Origin: Pseudonocardia hierapolitana
GTDB lineage: Bacteria > Actinomycetota > Actinomycetes > Mycobacteriales > Pseudonocardiaceae
Direction of reading: 5' to 3'
Assembly: GCF_007994075.1 (NCBI RefSeq)
Contig: NZ_VIWU01000001.1
Location: forward strand, 7,874,001 to 7,938,000
Length of the DNA stretch: 64,000 nt
Under the pieces are notes generated by a model. The model was not told the origin of the DNA. It saw only the letters and a list, made by a program, of their open reading frames with translations, and searched no databases. The position numbers and the translations under genes are program-made. Of this stretch, positions 1 through 8,681 are shown one piece after another; the stretch's first letter is position 1, and each line of letters starts with the position of its first letter.

Positions 1-896
1 GCCGGATCGGTGAGCGCCGCGACGAACGCCGCCGCGATCGGTGAGAGCGGGCGGGCGGCCGCGCGCACCACGGCCATCGTCCGGTGTGCGGCGGGCTCGT
101 CCAGCACGACGTGGCCCACGCCGGCGAACCCCATCAGCGGGAGCACCAGGCCTGGCACCACCGAGACGCCCAGGTCGGCCGCCACCAGTCCCGCGACGGC
201 GGCGATGTTCCGGGCCGCGACCACCTGCCGCGGCGTCACGCCCGCCGCGGCGAGCGAGGCGTCGACGTGCTGGCGGATGCTCGTAGTGCGGTCGAAGGCG
301 ATGAACGGCTCCCCCGCGAGCTCGCTCCACGACATCCGCTCCCGGCCGGCGAATCGGTGTGCGGGCGGCACCACGCAGCAGAACCGGTCGGTCGCCACGG
401 GGGTCACCGCGAGATCGGCGAGCGGGTCGGGCACCTCCGACACCACCGTGACCGCCAGGTCGACGACCCCGCCGCGCACGCGTTCGAGGACCTCGTCCGA
501 CAGCGCGTCCTCGATCGACAGCTCCACCTGCGGGTGGTCGACCCGGAACGCCGAGACCACCCCGGGCAGCAGGATCGCGGCGAGCGAGGGCAGCGTCGCG
601 ATGCGCACCCGCCCCGTTCTCCCCGCGAGGTAGCCCTCGACGTGCCGCATCTCCGCGTCCACGGCGTCGACCGCGCGCCGGGCCGCGGCCACGATCTCCC
701 GGCCGGCCGGGGTCGGCTCCAGCCGGCGCGTGGTGCGTTCGAAGAGCGGCGTCCCGAGCCGCCGCTCCACCTCGGCCACGGTGCGGCTGAGCGAGGACTG
801 CGCGACGAGCAGCCGCTGCGCGGCCGCCGTGAAGCTGCCCGCGTCGTACACCTCGGCCACCACCCGAAGCTGCTGCAGCGTCAGATCCGTGCGCAC
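1..896 (-). CDS. LysR-family transcriptional regulator (3' end cut by window edge)
   Basis: The reading frame is open from a GTG at 896 to the window edge, about 298 codons, so nearly the whole of a typical 300-residue LysR protein is present. The N-terminus (VRTDLTLQQLRVVAEVYDAG, then SFTAAAQRLLVAQSSLSRTV) is a classic LysR winged helix-turn-helix, followed by a linker helix and an effector-binding domain. The visible tail (PLSPIAAAFVAALTDP) looks like the end of that domain. It is transcribed away from the CitMHS transporter gene at 997, the usual layout in which a LysR protein controls its divergent neighbour. I infer it responds to the transported organic acid or a metabolite of it. A nearby ATG at 904 is in a frame that stops after seven codons, so GTG was chosen. 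Confidence 0.88.
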   Translation of the reverse strand, partial: MRTDLTLQQLRVVAEVYDAGSFTAAAQRLLVAQSSLSRTVAEVERRLGTPLFERTTRRLEPTPAGREIVAAARRAVDAVDAEMRHVEGYLAGRTGRVRIATLPSLAAILLPGVVSAFRVDHPQVELSIEDALSDEVLERVRGGVVDLAVTVVSEVPDPLADLAVTPVATDRFCCVVPPAHRFAGRERMSWSELAGEPFIAFDRTTSIRQHVDASLAAAGVTPRQVVAARNIAAVAGLVAADLGVSVVPGLVLPLMGFAGVGHVVLDEPAAHRTMAVVRAAARPLSPIAAAFVAALTDP

Positions 897-996
897 AGTT
901 TCATGACTCTAGGGCATGAATCTATCGAGAACTGGTGTTTGACGCGCATGACTGTTCTCGCGGAGGGTGACCGGTACTCGACGCCGGAGGTCAACG

Positions 997-2322
997 ATGC
1001 TCGCCGTGGCCGGTTTCCTGACGATCGCCGCCTTCCTGGTGGCGGTGCTGTCCCAGCGCGTGTCGGTGTTCATCGCGCTCACCGCGCTGCCGATCGTCGC
1101 GGCCCTGGTGGTCGGCGCCGGTGACCGGCTCGGGGAGCTGATCCTCGCCGGGTTCGAGACGGTGGCCCCGGTCGCGATCATGATCACGTTCGCGGTGCTC
1201 TACTTCTGCCTGATGGTCGACGCCGGGCTGTTCGACCCTGCGGTGCGCCGTGTCGTGCGCTGGGCGGGCGGTGACCCGCTGAAGATCACCGTGGGCACCG
1301 CGGTGCTCACGCTCCTCGTCGCGCTCGACGGGGACGGCGCGTCCACCTTCCTGATCACGGTGTCCGCGATGCTGCCGATCTACCAGCGGCTCGGTATGCG
1401 CCCGCTCGTGCTCACCGCGGTGGTCTGCCTCGGCGCGGGCGTGATGAACATGGTCCCGTGGGGCGGTCCCACCGCTCGCGCGATGGCCGCCCTGGACCTG
1501 ACCAGCGGCGACCTGTTCGTCCCCGTGCTGCCTGCGATGGGCGCCGGGATCCTGTGGGTCCTGGTGGCGGCCGTCCTGATCGGGCGCGCCGAGCGCAAGC
1601 GCATCGGCACCGTGTCCGAGCCCGGCGTCCCCGCCCCGGTCGACGCGGTGCCGGCCGATGCGCCGGGTGCCGCGCACGCGCCCTCCGAGCCGCGCACGAC
1701 GGCCGACCGCGTGCGGTTCTGGCTCAACGTCGCGCTCACCGTCGCCCTCGTGGTGGTCCTGCTCGCCCAGCTGGCCGAGCTGCCCGTCGTGTTCGTGGTG
1801 GCGTTCGTGCTGGCGCTGCTGGTGAACCGGCCCGGCTGGGAGGCCCAGAAGGACCTGTTCACCCGGCACGGCCACAGCGTCGTGCTCGTCACCACGATGA
1901 TCTTCGCCGCGGGCGTGTTCACCGGTGTGCTGGGCGGCACCGGGATGATCGAGGCGATGGCCAGGGCGCTCGTCGGCCTCGTGCCCGACGGCGCGGGTGG
2001 TGCGCTCCCCACGCTCGTGGCCGTCACGAGCATGCCGCTCAGCCTCGTGTTCACCCCCGACGCGTACTACTTCGGCGTGCTCCCGGTGCTGGCGGAGACC
2101 TCGGCGGCGCTCGGCGGCGACCCCGCCGAGGTCGCCCGCGCCGCGATCCTCGGCCAGATGACCACCGGCTTCCCGCTCAGCCCGCTCACCGCCTCGACGT
2201 TCATCCTCGTCGGGATGGCCGGGGTGCAGCTGGGCGCGCACCAGCGGTTCGTGTTCGGCTGGGCGTTCGGCACCACGCTCGTCATGACGGTGGTCGCGCT
2301 CGCCACGGGGGCGATCGTATGA
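997..2322 (+). CDS. CitMHS-family citrate/organic acid transporter
   Basis: The product is a 441-residue multi-spanning membrane protein of the CitMHS (metal-citrate:proton symporter) family. The start MLAVAGFLTIAAFLVAVLSQ and segments such as DGDGASTFLITVSAMLPIYQ and NMVPWGGPTARAMAALD are family hallmarks. A long hydrophilic loop near residues 210-245 separates two bundles of hydrophobic helices. The ATG at 997 is preceded by GGAGG at 986-990 with ideal spacing; an upstream ATG at 967 has no such site and adds an Arg-rich extension unlike the family. The stop overlaps the next start as ATGA. The substrate is probably a divalent-metal complex of citrate or a related carboxylate, but the AtuA genes downstream make a different acid possible. 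Confidence 0.9.
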   Translation: MLAVAGFLTIAAFLVAVLSQRVSVFIALTALPIVAALVVGAGDRLGELILAGFETVAPVAIMITFAVLYFCLMVDAGLFDPAVRRVVRWAGGDPLKITVGTAVLTLLVALDGDGASTFLITVSAMLPIYQRLGMRPLVLTAVVCLGAGVMNMVPWGGPTARAMAALDLTSGDLFVPVLPAMGAGILWVLVAAVLIGRAERKRIGTVSEPGVPAPVDAVPADAPGAAHAPSEPRTTADRVRFWLNVALTVALVVVLLAQLAELPVVFVVAFVLALLVNRPGWEAQKDLFTRHGHSVVLVTTMIFAAGVFTGVLGGTGMIEAMARALVGLVPDGAGGALPTLVAVTSMPLSLVFTPDAYYFGVLPVLAETSAALGGDPAEVARAAILGQMTTGFPLSPLTASTFILVGMAGVQLGAHQRFVFGWAFGTTLVMTVVALATGAIV

Positions 2323-3641
2323 GGACCGTCCGGATCGGCGCGGGCGCCGGGTTCGCGGGCGACCGCCTCGAACCCGCGGTCGAGCTGGCCGAGCGGGCCG
2401 GGCTCGCCGACGTCGTGCTGGAGTGCCTCGCCGAGCGCACGATCGCACTCGGGCAGCAGCGCAGGCTCGCCGATCCCGCCGCCGGCCACGACCCGCGGCT
2501 CCTCGCCCGGTTCGAGCGGCTGCTGCCTGCGGCGCTCGCGCGCGACGTGCGGGTGATCACGAACATGGGCGCGGCCAACCCGCTCCGCGCGGGCCGGGTC
2601 ACCCGGGACCTGGTGGCCCGGTTGGGCTCGAGCGCACGGGTCGGGGTCGTCACCGGTGACGACGTCCTCGACCGGCTCGACCTGGACACGCCCGCGCTGG
2701 AGGACGGCCTGCCGCTACGCGCACACGGGGAGGTGGTCGCCGCGAACGCCTACCTCGGTGCCGACGCCGTGCTGCCCGCGCTCGAGGCGGGGGCGCAGGT
2801 CGTCGTCACGGGGCGGGTGGCCGACCCGTCGCTCTTCCTCGCCCCCCTCGCCCACCGCCTCGGCCGCGACCTCGCCGACCCGGGCTTCGCGGCGGCCGGC
2901 ACGCTCGTCGGGCACCTGCTCGAATGCGCGGGCCAGCTCACCGGCGGCTACTTCGCCGACCCGGGCGTGAAGGACGTGCCGGGGCTGGCCGACCTCGGCT
3001 TCCCCTACGCCGACGTCGCCGCGGACGGCACCGCGGAGTACGGGAAGCTGCCCGGCACGGGCGGTCGCCTCGACCGGGCCACGGTGCGGGAGCAGCTGCT
3101 CTACGAGATCACCGATCCCACCGGCTACCGCACCCCGGACGTCGTGCTCGACCTGCGCGGGGTCACGGTCACGCAGGTGGGGCCGGACCGGGTGCGGGTG
3201 ACCGGCGCGCGCGGGCGGCCGCGCCCCGGCACGCTCAAGGTGAGCGTGGGCTACCGGGCCGGGCACAAGGTCGAGGCCGAGATCTCCTACTCCGGCCCGT
3301 GCGCCGACCGCAGGGCCGCGCTCGCCGCCGACGTCCTCGCCGCGCGGCTGGCCGGCCTCCCGGTCCGGCCGCGGATCGACGTGCTCGGTGTCGTGCCCCC
3401 GGACGCCGACGAGCACGCCGAGTGCCGGGTGCGGGTCGCGGCGCTCAGCGCCGACGCGGGTGTGCTCGACACCGTCGGGCACGAGGTCGAGGCGCTGTAC
3501 ACGAACGGCCCGGCGGGCGGCGGTGGCGTGCGCGTGTTCACCGGGGAGGTCGTCGGCGTCGTGTCCACGCTCGTCCCGCGCTCGACGGTGACGCCTGCCG
3601 TCACGATCCTGGGGGTGGGAGATGCCCGTCCGGCTGCATGA
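2319..3641 (+). CDS. AtuA family protein (DUF1446), acyclic terpene utilization-like
   Basis: This 440-residue protein matches the DUF1446/AtuA family: it opens MRTVRIGAGAGFAGDRLEPA and contains DVVLECLAERTIALGQQRR, RVITNMGAANP and VVTGRVADPSLFLAPL, which I recall as family signatures. AtuA belongs to the Pseudomonas citronellol/geranyl-CoA cluster, but its biochemical role is not established. Here no geranyl-CoA carboxylase genes are present; the gene is instead coupled (ATGA, 4-base overlap) to a CitMHS transporter, and its 3' end overlaps a small AtuA-like gene by 20 bases. The context suggests catabolism of an imported hydroxy- or tricarboxylic acid rather than terpenes; that is inference. 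Confidence 0.85.
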   Translation: MRTVRIGAGAGFAGDRLEPAVELAERAGLADVVLECLAERTIALGQQRRLADPAAGHDPRLLARFERLLPAALARDVRVITNMGAANPLRAGRVTRDLVARLGSSARVGVVTGDDVLDRLDLDTPALEDGLPLRAHGEVVAANAYLGADAVLPALEAGAQVVVTGRVADPSLFLAPLAHRLGRDLADPGFAAAGTLVGHLLECAGQLTGGYFADPGVKDVPGLADLGFPYADVAADGTAEYGKLPGTGGRLDRATVREQLLYEITDPTGYRTPDVVLDLRGVTVTQVGPDRVRVTGARGRPRPGTLKVSVGYRAGHKVEAEISYSGPCADRRAALAADVLAARLAGLPVRPRIDVLGVVPPDADEHAECRVRVAALSADAGVLDTVGHEVEALYTNGPAGGGGVRVFTGEVVGVVSTLVPRSTVTPAVTILGVGDARPAA

Positions 3642-3930
3642 GCTCGCCCACTGCCGGGCGGGCGACAAGGGCAACGTCGCCACCCTCTCGGTGATCCCCT
3701 ACGCCCCCGCGGACTACCCGCTGCTCGTCCGCGAGCTCACTGCCGACCGGGTACGCACTCAGCTCGCCCGGTACGTCGACGGCGACGTGCTCCGGTACGA
3801 GCTCCCGCTGCTGCCGGCGCTGCAGTTCGTCTGCACGGGCATCCGGGACGGCGGTGTGACGACGTCGCTGGCCCTCGACACGCACGGGAAGTCGCTCAGC
3901 TCGCGGCTGCTCGCGCTGGAGCTGCCGTAG
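3622..3930 (+). CDS. Small AtuA-like protein (partner of DUF1446 protein)
   Basis: A 102-residue protein beginning MPVRLHELAHCRAGDKGNVA, the pattern of the small AtuA-like domain that in many proteins is the C-terminal part of AtuA and in others a separate gene. Here it is separate and overlaps the preceding DUF1446 gene by 20 bases in another frame, so the two are probably made together and form a complex. It starts at an ATG preceded by GGGGGTGGGAG. Its only visible motif is the conserved RAGDKGN segment. The function is unknown; it ends the LysR-flanked CitMHS operon, 5 bases from the convergent methyltransferase gene. Confidence 0.8.
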   Translation: MPVRLHELAHCRAGDKGNVATLSVIPYAPADYPLLVRELTADRVRTQLARYVDGDVLRYELPLLPALQFVCTGIRDGGVTTSLALDTHGKSLSSRLLALELP

Positions 3931-3935
3931 CGCGG

Positions 3936-4751
3936 TCAGGGTTTGCGCGCCACCCCGGCGTACATCGCCACGTCCGTGTCCTTCTTCACCAGGCCCCTCG
4001 CGATGCCGTCCGGCCGCCACTTGTGGGCCTGCACGACGCCCGGCTCGAGGAGCTCCAGCCCGTCGAAGAACCGCTCCACCTGGGCATGGTTGCGGAGCTT
4101 CATCACCTCGCCGTTCGCCTCGTAGGCCCGTACGACGCCGGCCAGCGGCTCGGGGTCGAAGTCGGCGGTGCCCGTCGACACGGCGAGGTAGCTGCCCGAC
4201 GGCAGTGCCTCCACCAGCTTCCCGAGCACCGTGCGCGCCTCGTCGTCGTCGGCGATGAAGTGCAGCACGGCGATGGCGAGCAGCGCGACCGGCCGGTCCA
4301 GGTCGAGGGCGGCGCGCAGCTGGGGCGCGGCGAGGATGGCAGCCGGGTCGCGCAGGTCGGCGTGGACGTAGGCGGTGCGGCCCTGCGGGGTGCTGGCCAT
4401 CAGCGCCCTCGCGTGGGCGAGCACGATCGGGTCGTTGTCGGTGTAGACGATCCGCGCGTCCGGCGCGGTCTCCTGCACGACCTCGTGCAGGTTCGGCGAG
4501 GTGGGGATGCCCGTTCCGATGTCGAGGAACTGCCGGATGCCGCACTCGCCGGCCAGGAACCGGCCCACGCGCTGCATGAACGCCCGGTTGGACCGCATCG
4601 AGGTGCGCAGCCCCGGCCACGCCCGCATCGCCGCTTCGGCGGCTTCGCGGTCGAGGGTGTAGTTGTCCTTGCCTCCGAGCACGTAGTCGTAGATACGGGC
4701 CCCGTGGGCCCGATCGGTGTGCAGGTCCAGGTCTTCGCGGGGCTCGGCCAT
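3936..4751 (-). CDS. SAM-dependent methyltransferase, actinobacterial PF04672 (DUF574) family
   Basis: A 271-residue protein with the hallmark N-terminus HTDRAHGARIYDYVLGGKDN and the AdoMet-binding motif FLDIGTGIPTSPNLHEVVQ, followed by IVYTDNDPIVLAHARALM and AYVHADLRDP. This family is greatly expanded in actinomycetes and mostly uncharacterised. A GGAG sequence lies just before the ATG at 4751, and an AATAGGAT element about 35 bases upstream could be its -10. It is convergent with the AtuA-like gene and divergent from the AraC gene at 4840. The substrate cannot be predicted. Confidence 0.88.
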   Translation of the reverse strand: MAEPREDLDLHTDRAHGARIYDYVLGGKDNYTLDREAAEAAMRAWPGLRTSMRSNRAFMQRVGRFLAGECGIRQFLDIGTGIPTSPNLHEVVQETAPDARIVYTDNDPIVLAHARALMASTPQGRTAYVHADLRDPAAILAAPQLRAALDLDRPVALLAIAVLHFIADDDEARTVLGKLVEALPSGSYLAVSTGTADFDPEPLAGVVRAYEANGEVMKLRNHAQVERFFDGLELLEPGVVQAHKWRPDGIARGLVKKDTDVAMYAGVARKP

Positions 4752-4839
4752 CGCGGCTCCGTTTCCGTCCGATCGTCGCGATGATCCTATTGGCGGCCGC
4801 GAGCGCCGATGTCGGACAGACGGACTAACGTTTCCCGCC

Positions 4840-5553
4840 GTGGGCTACCGGGAGCTCCCGCCGCCGCGTCCGTTGCGCGGAGAGATCGAGTGCGCCTGGA
4901 CGGCCGGGGTCGCGGAGGGCGCCCCGGCCGAGTCGCTCGACGTGCTGCCCGACGGGTGCATGGACCTGGTCTGGACCGGGCGGGAGCTGCTCGTCGCCGG
5001 GCCCGACACCGGGCCGCACCCCGCCCGCCGCGAGCCCGGGGTGCTGAGCGCGGGCCTGCGTTTCGCCCCCGGGCGGCTCCCTGCGCTGCTCGGGGTTCCC
5101 GCAGCGGGGGTGCGTGACCAGCGGGTGCCGGTGGCCGAGTTGCACCCCGCGCTCGCCCGGCGGGCGCTCGCGCGCCTCGAACAGGGCGAGCCACCCCTTC
5201 CCGTGCTCCTCGGTCTCGCGCTCGCGCTGCCCGGCGACCCGGCCGAGCACGCGGTCCGGATCGTCGCCGCCCAGCTCGAGCAGGGCGCCTCGGCGGCCGC
5301 CACCGCCCACCGGCTCGGCTGGACGGAGCGTTCTCTGCACCGCCGCTGCCTCGCCGCGTTCGGCTACGGGCCTGCGGTCCTGCGCCGGGTGCTGCGTTTC
5401 CGCAGGGCCTCGCTCCTGCTGTACGACGGTGTCCCGATCGCCGAGGCCGCCGCCGAGGCCGGCTACGCCGACCAGCCGCACCTGTCCCGGGAGGTGCGGG
5501 CGATGGCCGGCGTCGCACCCAGCAAGATCTACGGCGGTCAGAGAGGCGCGTAG
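4840..5553 (+). CDS. AraC-family transcriptional regulator with DUF6597-type N-terminus
   Basis: This 237-residue protein has an N-terminal sensor-like part (GYRELPPPRPLRGEIECAWT, then DVLPDGCMDLVWTG) of the type called DUF6597, and a C-terminal AraC helix-turn-helix (VRIVAAQLEQGASAAATAHR to AEAGYADQPHLSREVRAMAG). I chose the GTG at 4840 because homologues begin at GYREL and a TAACGT -10-like hexamer lies at 4826-4831, eight bases before it, which fits a leaderless transcript. The 3' end overlaps the convergent VOC gene by 16 bases. The target is unknown; the VOC gene or the divergent methyltransferase are candidates. Confidence 0.82.
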   Translation: MGYRELPPPRPLRGEIECAWTAGVAEGAPAESLDVLPDGCMDLVWTGRELLVAGPDTGPHPARREPGVLSAGLRFAPGRLPALLGVPAAGVRDQRVPVAELHPALARRALARLEQGEPPLPVLLGLALALPGDPAEHAVRIVAAQLEQGASAAATAHRLGWTERSLHRRCLAAFGYGPAVLRRVLRFRRASLLLYDGVPIAEAAAEAGYADQPHLSREVRAMAGVAPSKIYGGQRGA

Positions 5554-5933
5554 AGGTCCACGCCGTTGCCGTCCGGGTCGTTCACGCTCGCGTAGCGCTG
5601 GCCCCACGGAGCGTCGAACGGCTCCAGCTCGCCGTGGTGGCCTGCCGCGATCAGCTCGGCGTACGCGGCGTCCACCGCCGCCGCGTCCGGGAGCGACACG
5701 GCGAGGCCGATCCGGCCGGCACCGACCGCCGGGCTCCAGGACGGGTGGAACGAGCGGACCGTCTCCTCGGTGTCGAACATCAGCCGCATGCCGCCCCCGA
5801 GCGGTACCTCGACGTGCGGCGCGTTCTCCGCACCGTCGGGAACCGCGAGGCCGAGGGCGCGGTAGAAGGCCAGGGACTTCGCCAGGTCCGCCGCCACGAT
5901 GCCGACGGCGTCCAGCTTCGTTTCGATCGTCAT
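5538..5933 (-). CDS. VOC family (glyoxalase/bleomycin-resistance fold) protein
   Basis: A 131-residue protein of the vicinal-oxygen-chelate fold: MTIETKLDAVGIVAADLAKS, FYRALGLAVP and the closing SVNDPDGNGVDLYAPL are typical of glyoxalase/dioxygenase-superfamily proteins. The length is that of a single two-repeat domain that dimerises. A TACCGT hexamer at 5941-5946 lies seven bases upstream of the ATG, consistent with leaderless transcription. It converges on, and overlaps, the AraC gene. Substrate specificity cannot be read from the sequence; such proteins may be lyases, dioxygenases or antibiotic-binding proteins. Confidence 0.88.
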   Translation of the reverse strand: MTIETKLDAVGIVAADLAKSLAFYRALGLAVPDGAENAPHVEVPLGGGMRLMFDTEETVRSFHPSWSPAVGAGRIGLAVSLPDAAAVDAAYAELIAAGHHGELEPFDAPWGQRYASVNDPDGNGVDLYAPL

Positions 5934-5990
5934 GCGCGAGACGGTAGGCGCCGCGCCCGTGGCGGGTCGTGAACGGATCGGACAGGCAGA

Positions 5991-6737
5991 TCAGGCCGTG
6001 CGGTTGTGCACGCCGGGGGTGTGGCCGTACGCGCGGCGAAAGACGTCGATGAACGCGCTGGTGGACGACCAGCCGCAGGTGTGGGCCACGGTGGTGACCG
6101 GGGAGCCGTCGGCCAGCATCCGCAGCGCGTGGTAGAGGCGCAGCTGGGTGCGCCACTGCGGGAAGGTCATGCCGAGGTCGGCGCGGAACAGGCGGGTGAG
6201 CGTGCGCTCGCCCACCCCGACCTCGGCTCCGAGGGCGGCGAGCGTGCGGGTGTCGGCGGGGTCGCGGCGCAGGGCCGCGCACACCGCCGCCAGCCGCGGG
6301 TCGCTCGGCTCGGGAAGGTGCACCGGGCGTTGCGGGGACACGCGCAGCTCGTCGAGCAGCACGGCGTGCAGCCGGCGTCGCTCGGGCGTGTCCTCCTGCG
6401 GGGCGCGGGTGTAGGCGCGGATCAGCTCGCGCAGGAGCGGGCTCACGACGAGCACGGTGGGGCGGTCCAGGTCGAGCGGGTTCGTGGCCGCAGGCACCCC
6501 CAGCATGTGGAGTTCGAGATCGCCGTAGGCCCGGTGGGCGTGCACGGTGCCGGCCGGCACCCAGATCGCGCGGGTGCCGGGGGCGAACCAGGTGCCGGCG
6601 TCGGTGGTGATCGCCAGCACGCCGGAGCCCGCGTAGAGGATCTGGTGGTCGTCGTGCCGGTGCGGGTCGATGCACTCCCCGCTGGCCAGCGGCTGCAGCC
6701 GGGTCGGCGCCACCGGTTCGTGGCGGATGTTCGGCAT
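5991..6737 (-). CDS. AraC-family regulator with N-terminal cupin sensor
   Basis: The 248-residue product has an N-terminal cupin-type domain (IDPHRHDDHQILYAGSGVLA, with the metal- or ligand-binding His cluster) and a C-terminal AraC helix-turn-helix (TLAALGAEVGVGERTLTRLF, then HTCGWSSTSAFIDVFRRAYG). TAAAGT at 6746-6751 sits eight bases before the ATG and resembles a leaderless -10. The gene is divergent from an Fsr-like MFS gene across a 54-base gap, so it most likely controls that pump and itself. Confidence 0.87.
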   Translation of the reverse strand: MPNIRHEPVAPTRLQPLASGECIDPHRHDDHQILYAGSGVLAITTDAGTWFAPGTRAIWVPAGTVHAHRAYGDLELHMLGVPAATNPLDLDRPTVLVVSPLLRELIRAYTRAPQEDTPERRRLHAVLLDELRVSPQRPVHLPEPSDPRLAAVCAALRRDPADTRTLAALGAEVGVGERTLTRLFRADLGMTFPQWRTQLRLYHALRMLADGSPVTTVAHTCGWSSTSAFIDVFRRAYGHTPGVHNRTA

Positions 6738-6791
6738 GTATTGGCACTTTATCGGAAGCGCGACAGGCCGGACCGCGGCGACGATCAGGCG

Positions 6792-7958
6792 GTGACGCAG
6801 CAGCTCGCCACCCGCACCGGACCGATCACCCTCATGGCCGCCGGACACGCCTGCGTGGACGTCTACCAGGGGGCCGTCGCCGCGCTGGTGCCGTTCTTCG
6901 TGTCCGAACGCGCCTACACCTACGCCGCGGCGGCCGGCCTCGTCCTCGCCGCGTCGCTGCTGTCGTCGGTGGTACAGCCCCTGTTCGGCGCGCTCACCGA
7001 CCGGTGGCCGATGCCGTGGCTGCTGCCGGTGAGCACGCTCCTCGGCGGCATCGGCGTCGCGTTCTGCGGGGTCGCCGACTCCTACGCCCTGACGCTGGCG
7101 CTCGTCGCGCTGTCCGGCATCGGGGTCGCGGCCTACCACCCCGAGTCCGCGCGCGTGGCGCGCGCCGCGGGCGGCGCAAGCCACACCGCGATGAGCTGGT
7201 TCTCCCTCGGCGGCAACCTCGGCTTCGCGGCCGCGCCGCTCCTGGTCGGCGGCGTCGTCGCGCTCGGCGGCCTCGGCGCCTCGCCGTTGCTGATCCTGCC
7301 CGCCGTGGTGGGCAGCGCGCTCTGCGTGGCGGCCGTGCGGGCCGTGTCGGCGCCCCGGCCCGCCGGCACCCGCGCCACTCCCACCGCTGGTTCGGACGAC
7401 TGGGCGTCGTTCGGCAGGCTCTCCGGCTCGATCGTCTGCCGCTCGATCGTGTTCGTCGGACTGAGCGCCTTCATCTCCCTCTACGCGGCTGAGCGCACCG
7501 GCGGCGGAGACGTCGCGGGCACCGCGGCGCTGTTCGTGCTCTACCTCGGCGGCGCCGTCGGCACCGTTCTCGGGGGGACGCTCGCCAACCGCTTCGGCCG
7601 CACCTCCGTGGTGCGCTGGTCCTCCGCCGTCTGCATCCTCGCGGTCGCGGGCGTGGTGGTCGTGCCCGGCCCGCTCATGCTCGTCTGCGTGGCCCTCACC
7701 TCGGCCTGCCTCTACGTCCCGTTCTCGCTGAGCATCACCCTCGGCCAGGACTACCTGCCCCGCCGCGTCGGCACCGCCAGCGGCGTCACCCTCGGCCTCA
7801 CCGTCAGCGTCGGGGGTCTCGCGAGCCCGCTCATCGGCGTGGCGGCCGACCACACGTCCCTGCAGGTGGCGCTCGCGCCGCTGATCGCGCTCCCGGCCGT
7901 GAGCTGGCTGTTGCTGCGGAGGTTGCGAGAACCCGCCGGAGAACCCGCGCGGTCCTGA
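6792..7958 (+). CDS. MFS transporter, fosmidomycin-resistance (Fsr)-like
   Basis: A 388-residue, about 12-helix permease. The N-terminal GHACVDVYQGAVAALVPFFV, the loop PLFGALTDRWPMPWLLP and the segment GVAAYHPESARVAR are characteristic of the Fsr branch of the major facilitator superfamily, which exports fosmidomycin and related small drugs. The GTG at 6792 was chosen because it precedes the conserved N-terminus; everything upstream in the frame lies antisense to the AraC gene. A perfect 9-bp hairpin follows the stop at 7972-7994. It is probably controlled by the divergent AraC protein. The true substrate is unknown. Confidence 0.85.
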   Translation: MTQQLATRTGPITLMAAGHACVDVYQGAVAALVPFFVSERAYTYAAAAGLVLAASLLSSVVQPLFGALTDRWPMPWLLPVSTLLGGIGVAFCGVADSYALTLALVALSGIGVAAYHPESARVARAAGGASHTAMSWFSLGGNLGFAAAPLLVGGVVALGGLGASPLLILPAVVGSALCVAAVRAVSAPRPAGTRATPTAGSDDWASFGRLSGSIVCRSIVFVGLSAFISLYAAERTGGGDVAGTAALFVLYLGGAVGTVLGGTLANRFGRTSVVRWSSAVCILAVAGVVVVPGPLMLVCVALTSACLYVPFSLSITLGQDYLPRRVGTASGVTLGLTVSVGGLASPLIGVAADHTSLQVALAPLIALPAVSWLLLRRLREPAGEPARS

Positions 7959-7971
7959 CCAGGGGTCGCCC

Positions 7972-7994
7972 CCGGGCCATTCCGGATGGCCCGG
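7972..7994 (+). terminator. Hairpin terminator after MFS gene
   Basis: CCGGGCCAT and ATGGCCCGG form a perfect 9-bp stem around the loop TCCGG, 14 bases after the MFS stop codon. There is no U-tract, as is common for actinobacterial terminators. Confidence 0.6.
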
Positions 7995-8020
7995 CGCGCC
8001 CGCGGCGGGACGCTTCGCGG

Positions 8021-8656
8021 ATGACCTCCCACGATCCCGAGTCCGACCACAGGACCCGGCTGCTCGTCGCCGGCACCGCTGCGATCGGTACCGCCGGCGT
8101 GCTGGGCGCCGTCGTGCGTGACCGGTGGTCCCCGCTCGACACGTGGTTCGTGCGCGAGTTCCGGCTCCCTGTGGACGCGCCTGTCGTCGAGGCCGCCGCC
8201 GGCGCGGGGGCCCTGCTCGCCGTGGCCGGCATCGTCCTCGCCGTCGCGGCGGCGCTGCGCCGGCCCACGGTACGGGCACGGCTCTGGCGCCACGCCGTCC
8301 TGCTCGCCGCGTGCGTCGCCGTCGCCGGCACACAGGTGCTCTTCCAGCGCCCGGGGCCACCGGGCGCCGGCCAGGACTGGACCTACCCCAGCGGGCACGC
8401 CACCGTGATCACCGCCGTCGCGGTCACTGCCGTGGTCCTGTGCCGCCGATCGGCGCCGGCCTGGGCCCGGGCCGTGCTGATGGTCGAGGTGCTCGCCGTG
8501 GCCGTCACGACGGCGAGCCGGGTGGCGCTCGGCGAGCACTTCCCGACCGACGTCGTGGGCGCGATGGTCGGGGTGATCGGCGTGGGGCTCGTCGTCACCG
8601 CATTGATCGGCACCGGGTCGATCGACACACGCGAACGGCCCGCCGATCCGGTGTGA
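8021..8656 (+). CDS. PAP2-family membrane phosphatase
   Basis: A 211-residue protein with several hydrophobic helices and the PAP2 signature: PSGHATVITAVAV (motif C2) and SRVALGEHFPTDVVGAM (motif C3, with the catalytic His and Asp). The first motif (KX6RP) is degenerate: only FQRPGPP is seen. Such enzymes dephosphorylate lipid phosphates such as phosphatidic acid or undecaprenyl pyrophosphate at the membrane outer face. The start ATG follows the MFS terminator, and the stop lies inside a strong hairpin shared with the convergent arc gene. Confidence 0.85.
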   Translation: MTSHDPESDHRTRLLVAGTAAIGTAGVLGAVVRDRWSPLDTWFVREFRLPVDAPVVEAAAGAGALLAVAGIVLAVAAALRRPTVRARLWRHAVLLAACVAVAGTQVLFQRPGPPGAGQDWTYPSGHATVITAVAVTAVVLCRRSAPAWARAVLMVEVLAVAVTTASRVALGEHFPTDVVGAMVGVIGVGLVVTALIGTGSIDTRERPADPV

Positions 8657-8667
8657 TCGGCGGGCCG
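8636..8667. terminator. Bidirectional hairpin between PAP2 gene and arc
   Basis: CGGCCCGCCGATC pairs perfectly with GATCGGCGGGCCG over 13 bp around a 6-base loop that contains the first base of the PAP2 stop codon. It lies just beyond the arc stop at 8682 on the other strand, so it can end both transcripts. Confidence 0.7.
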
Positions 8668-8681
8668 CTTCGCGAGGAGGG

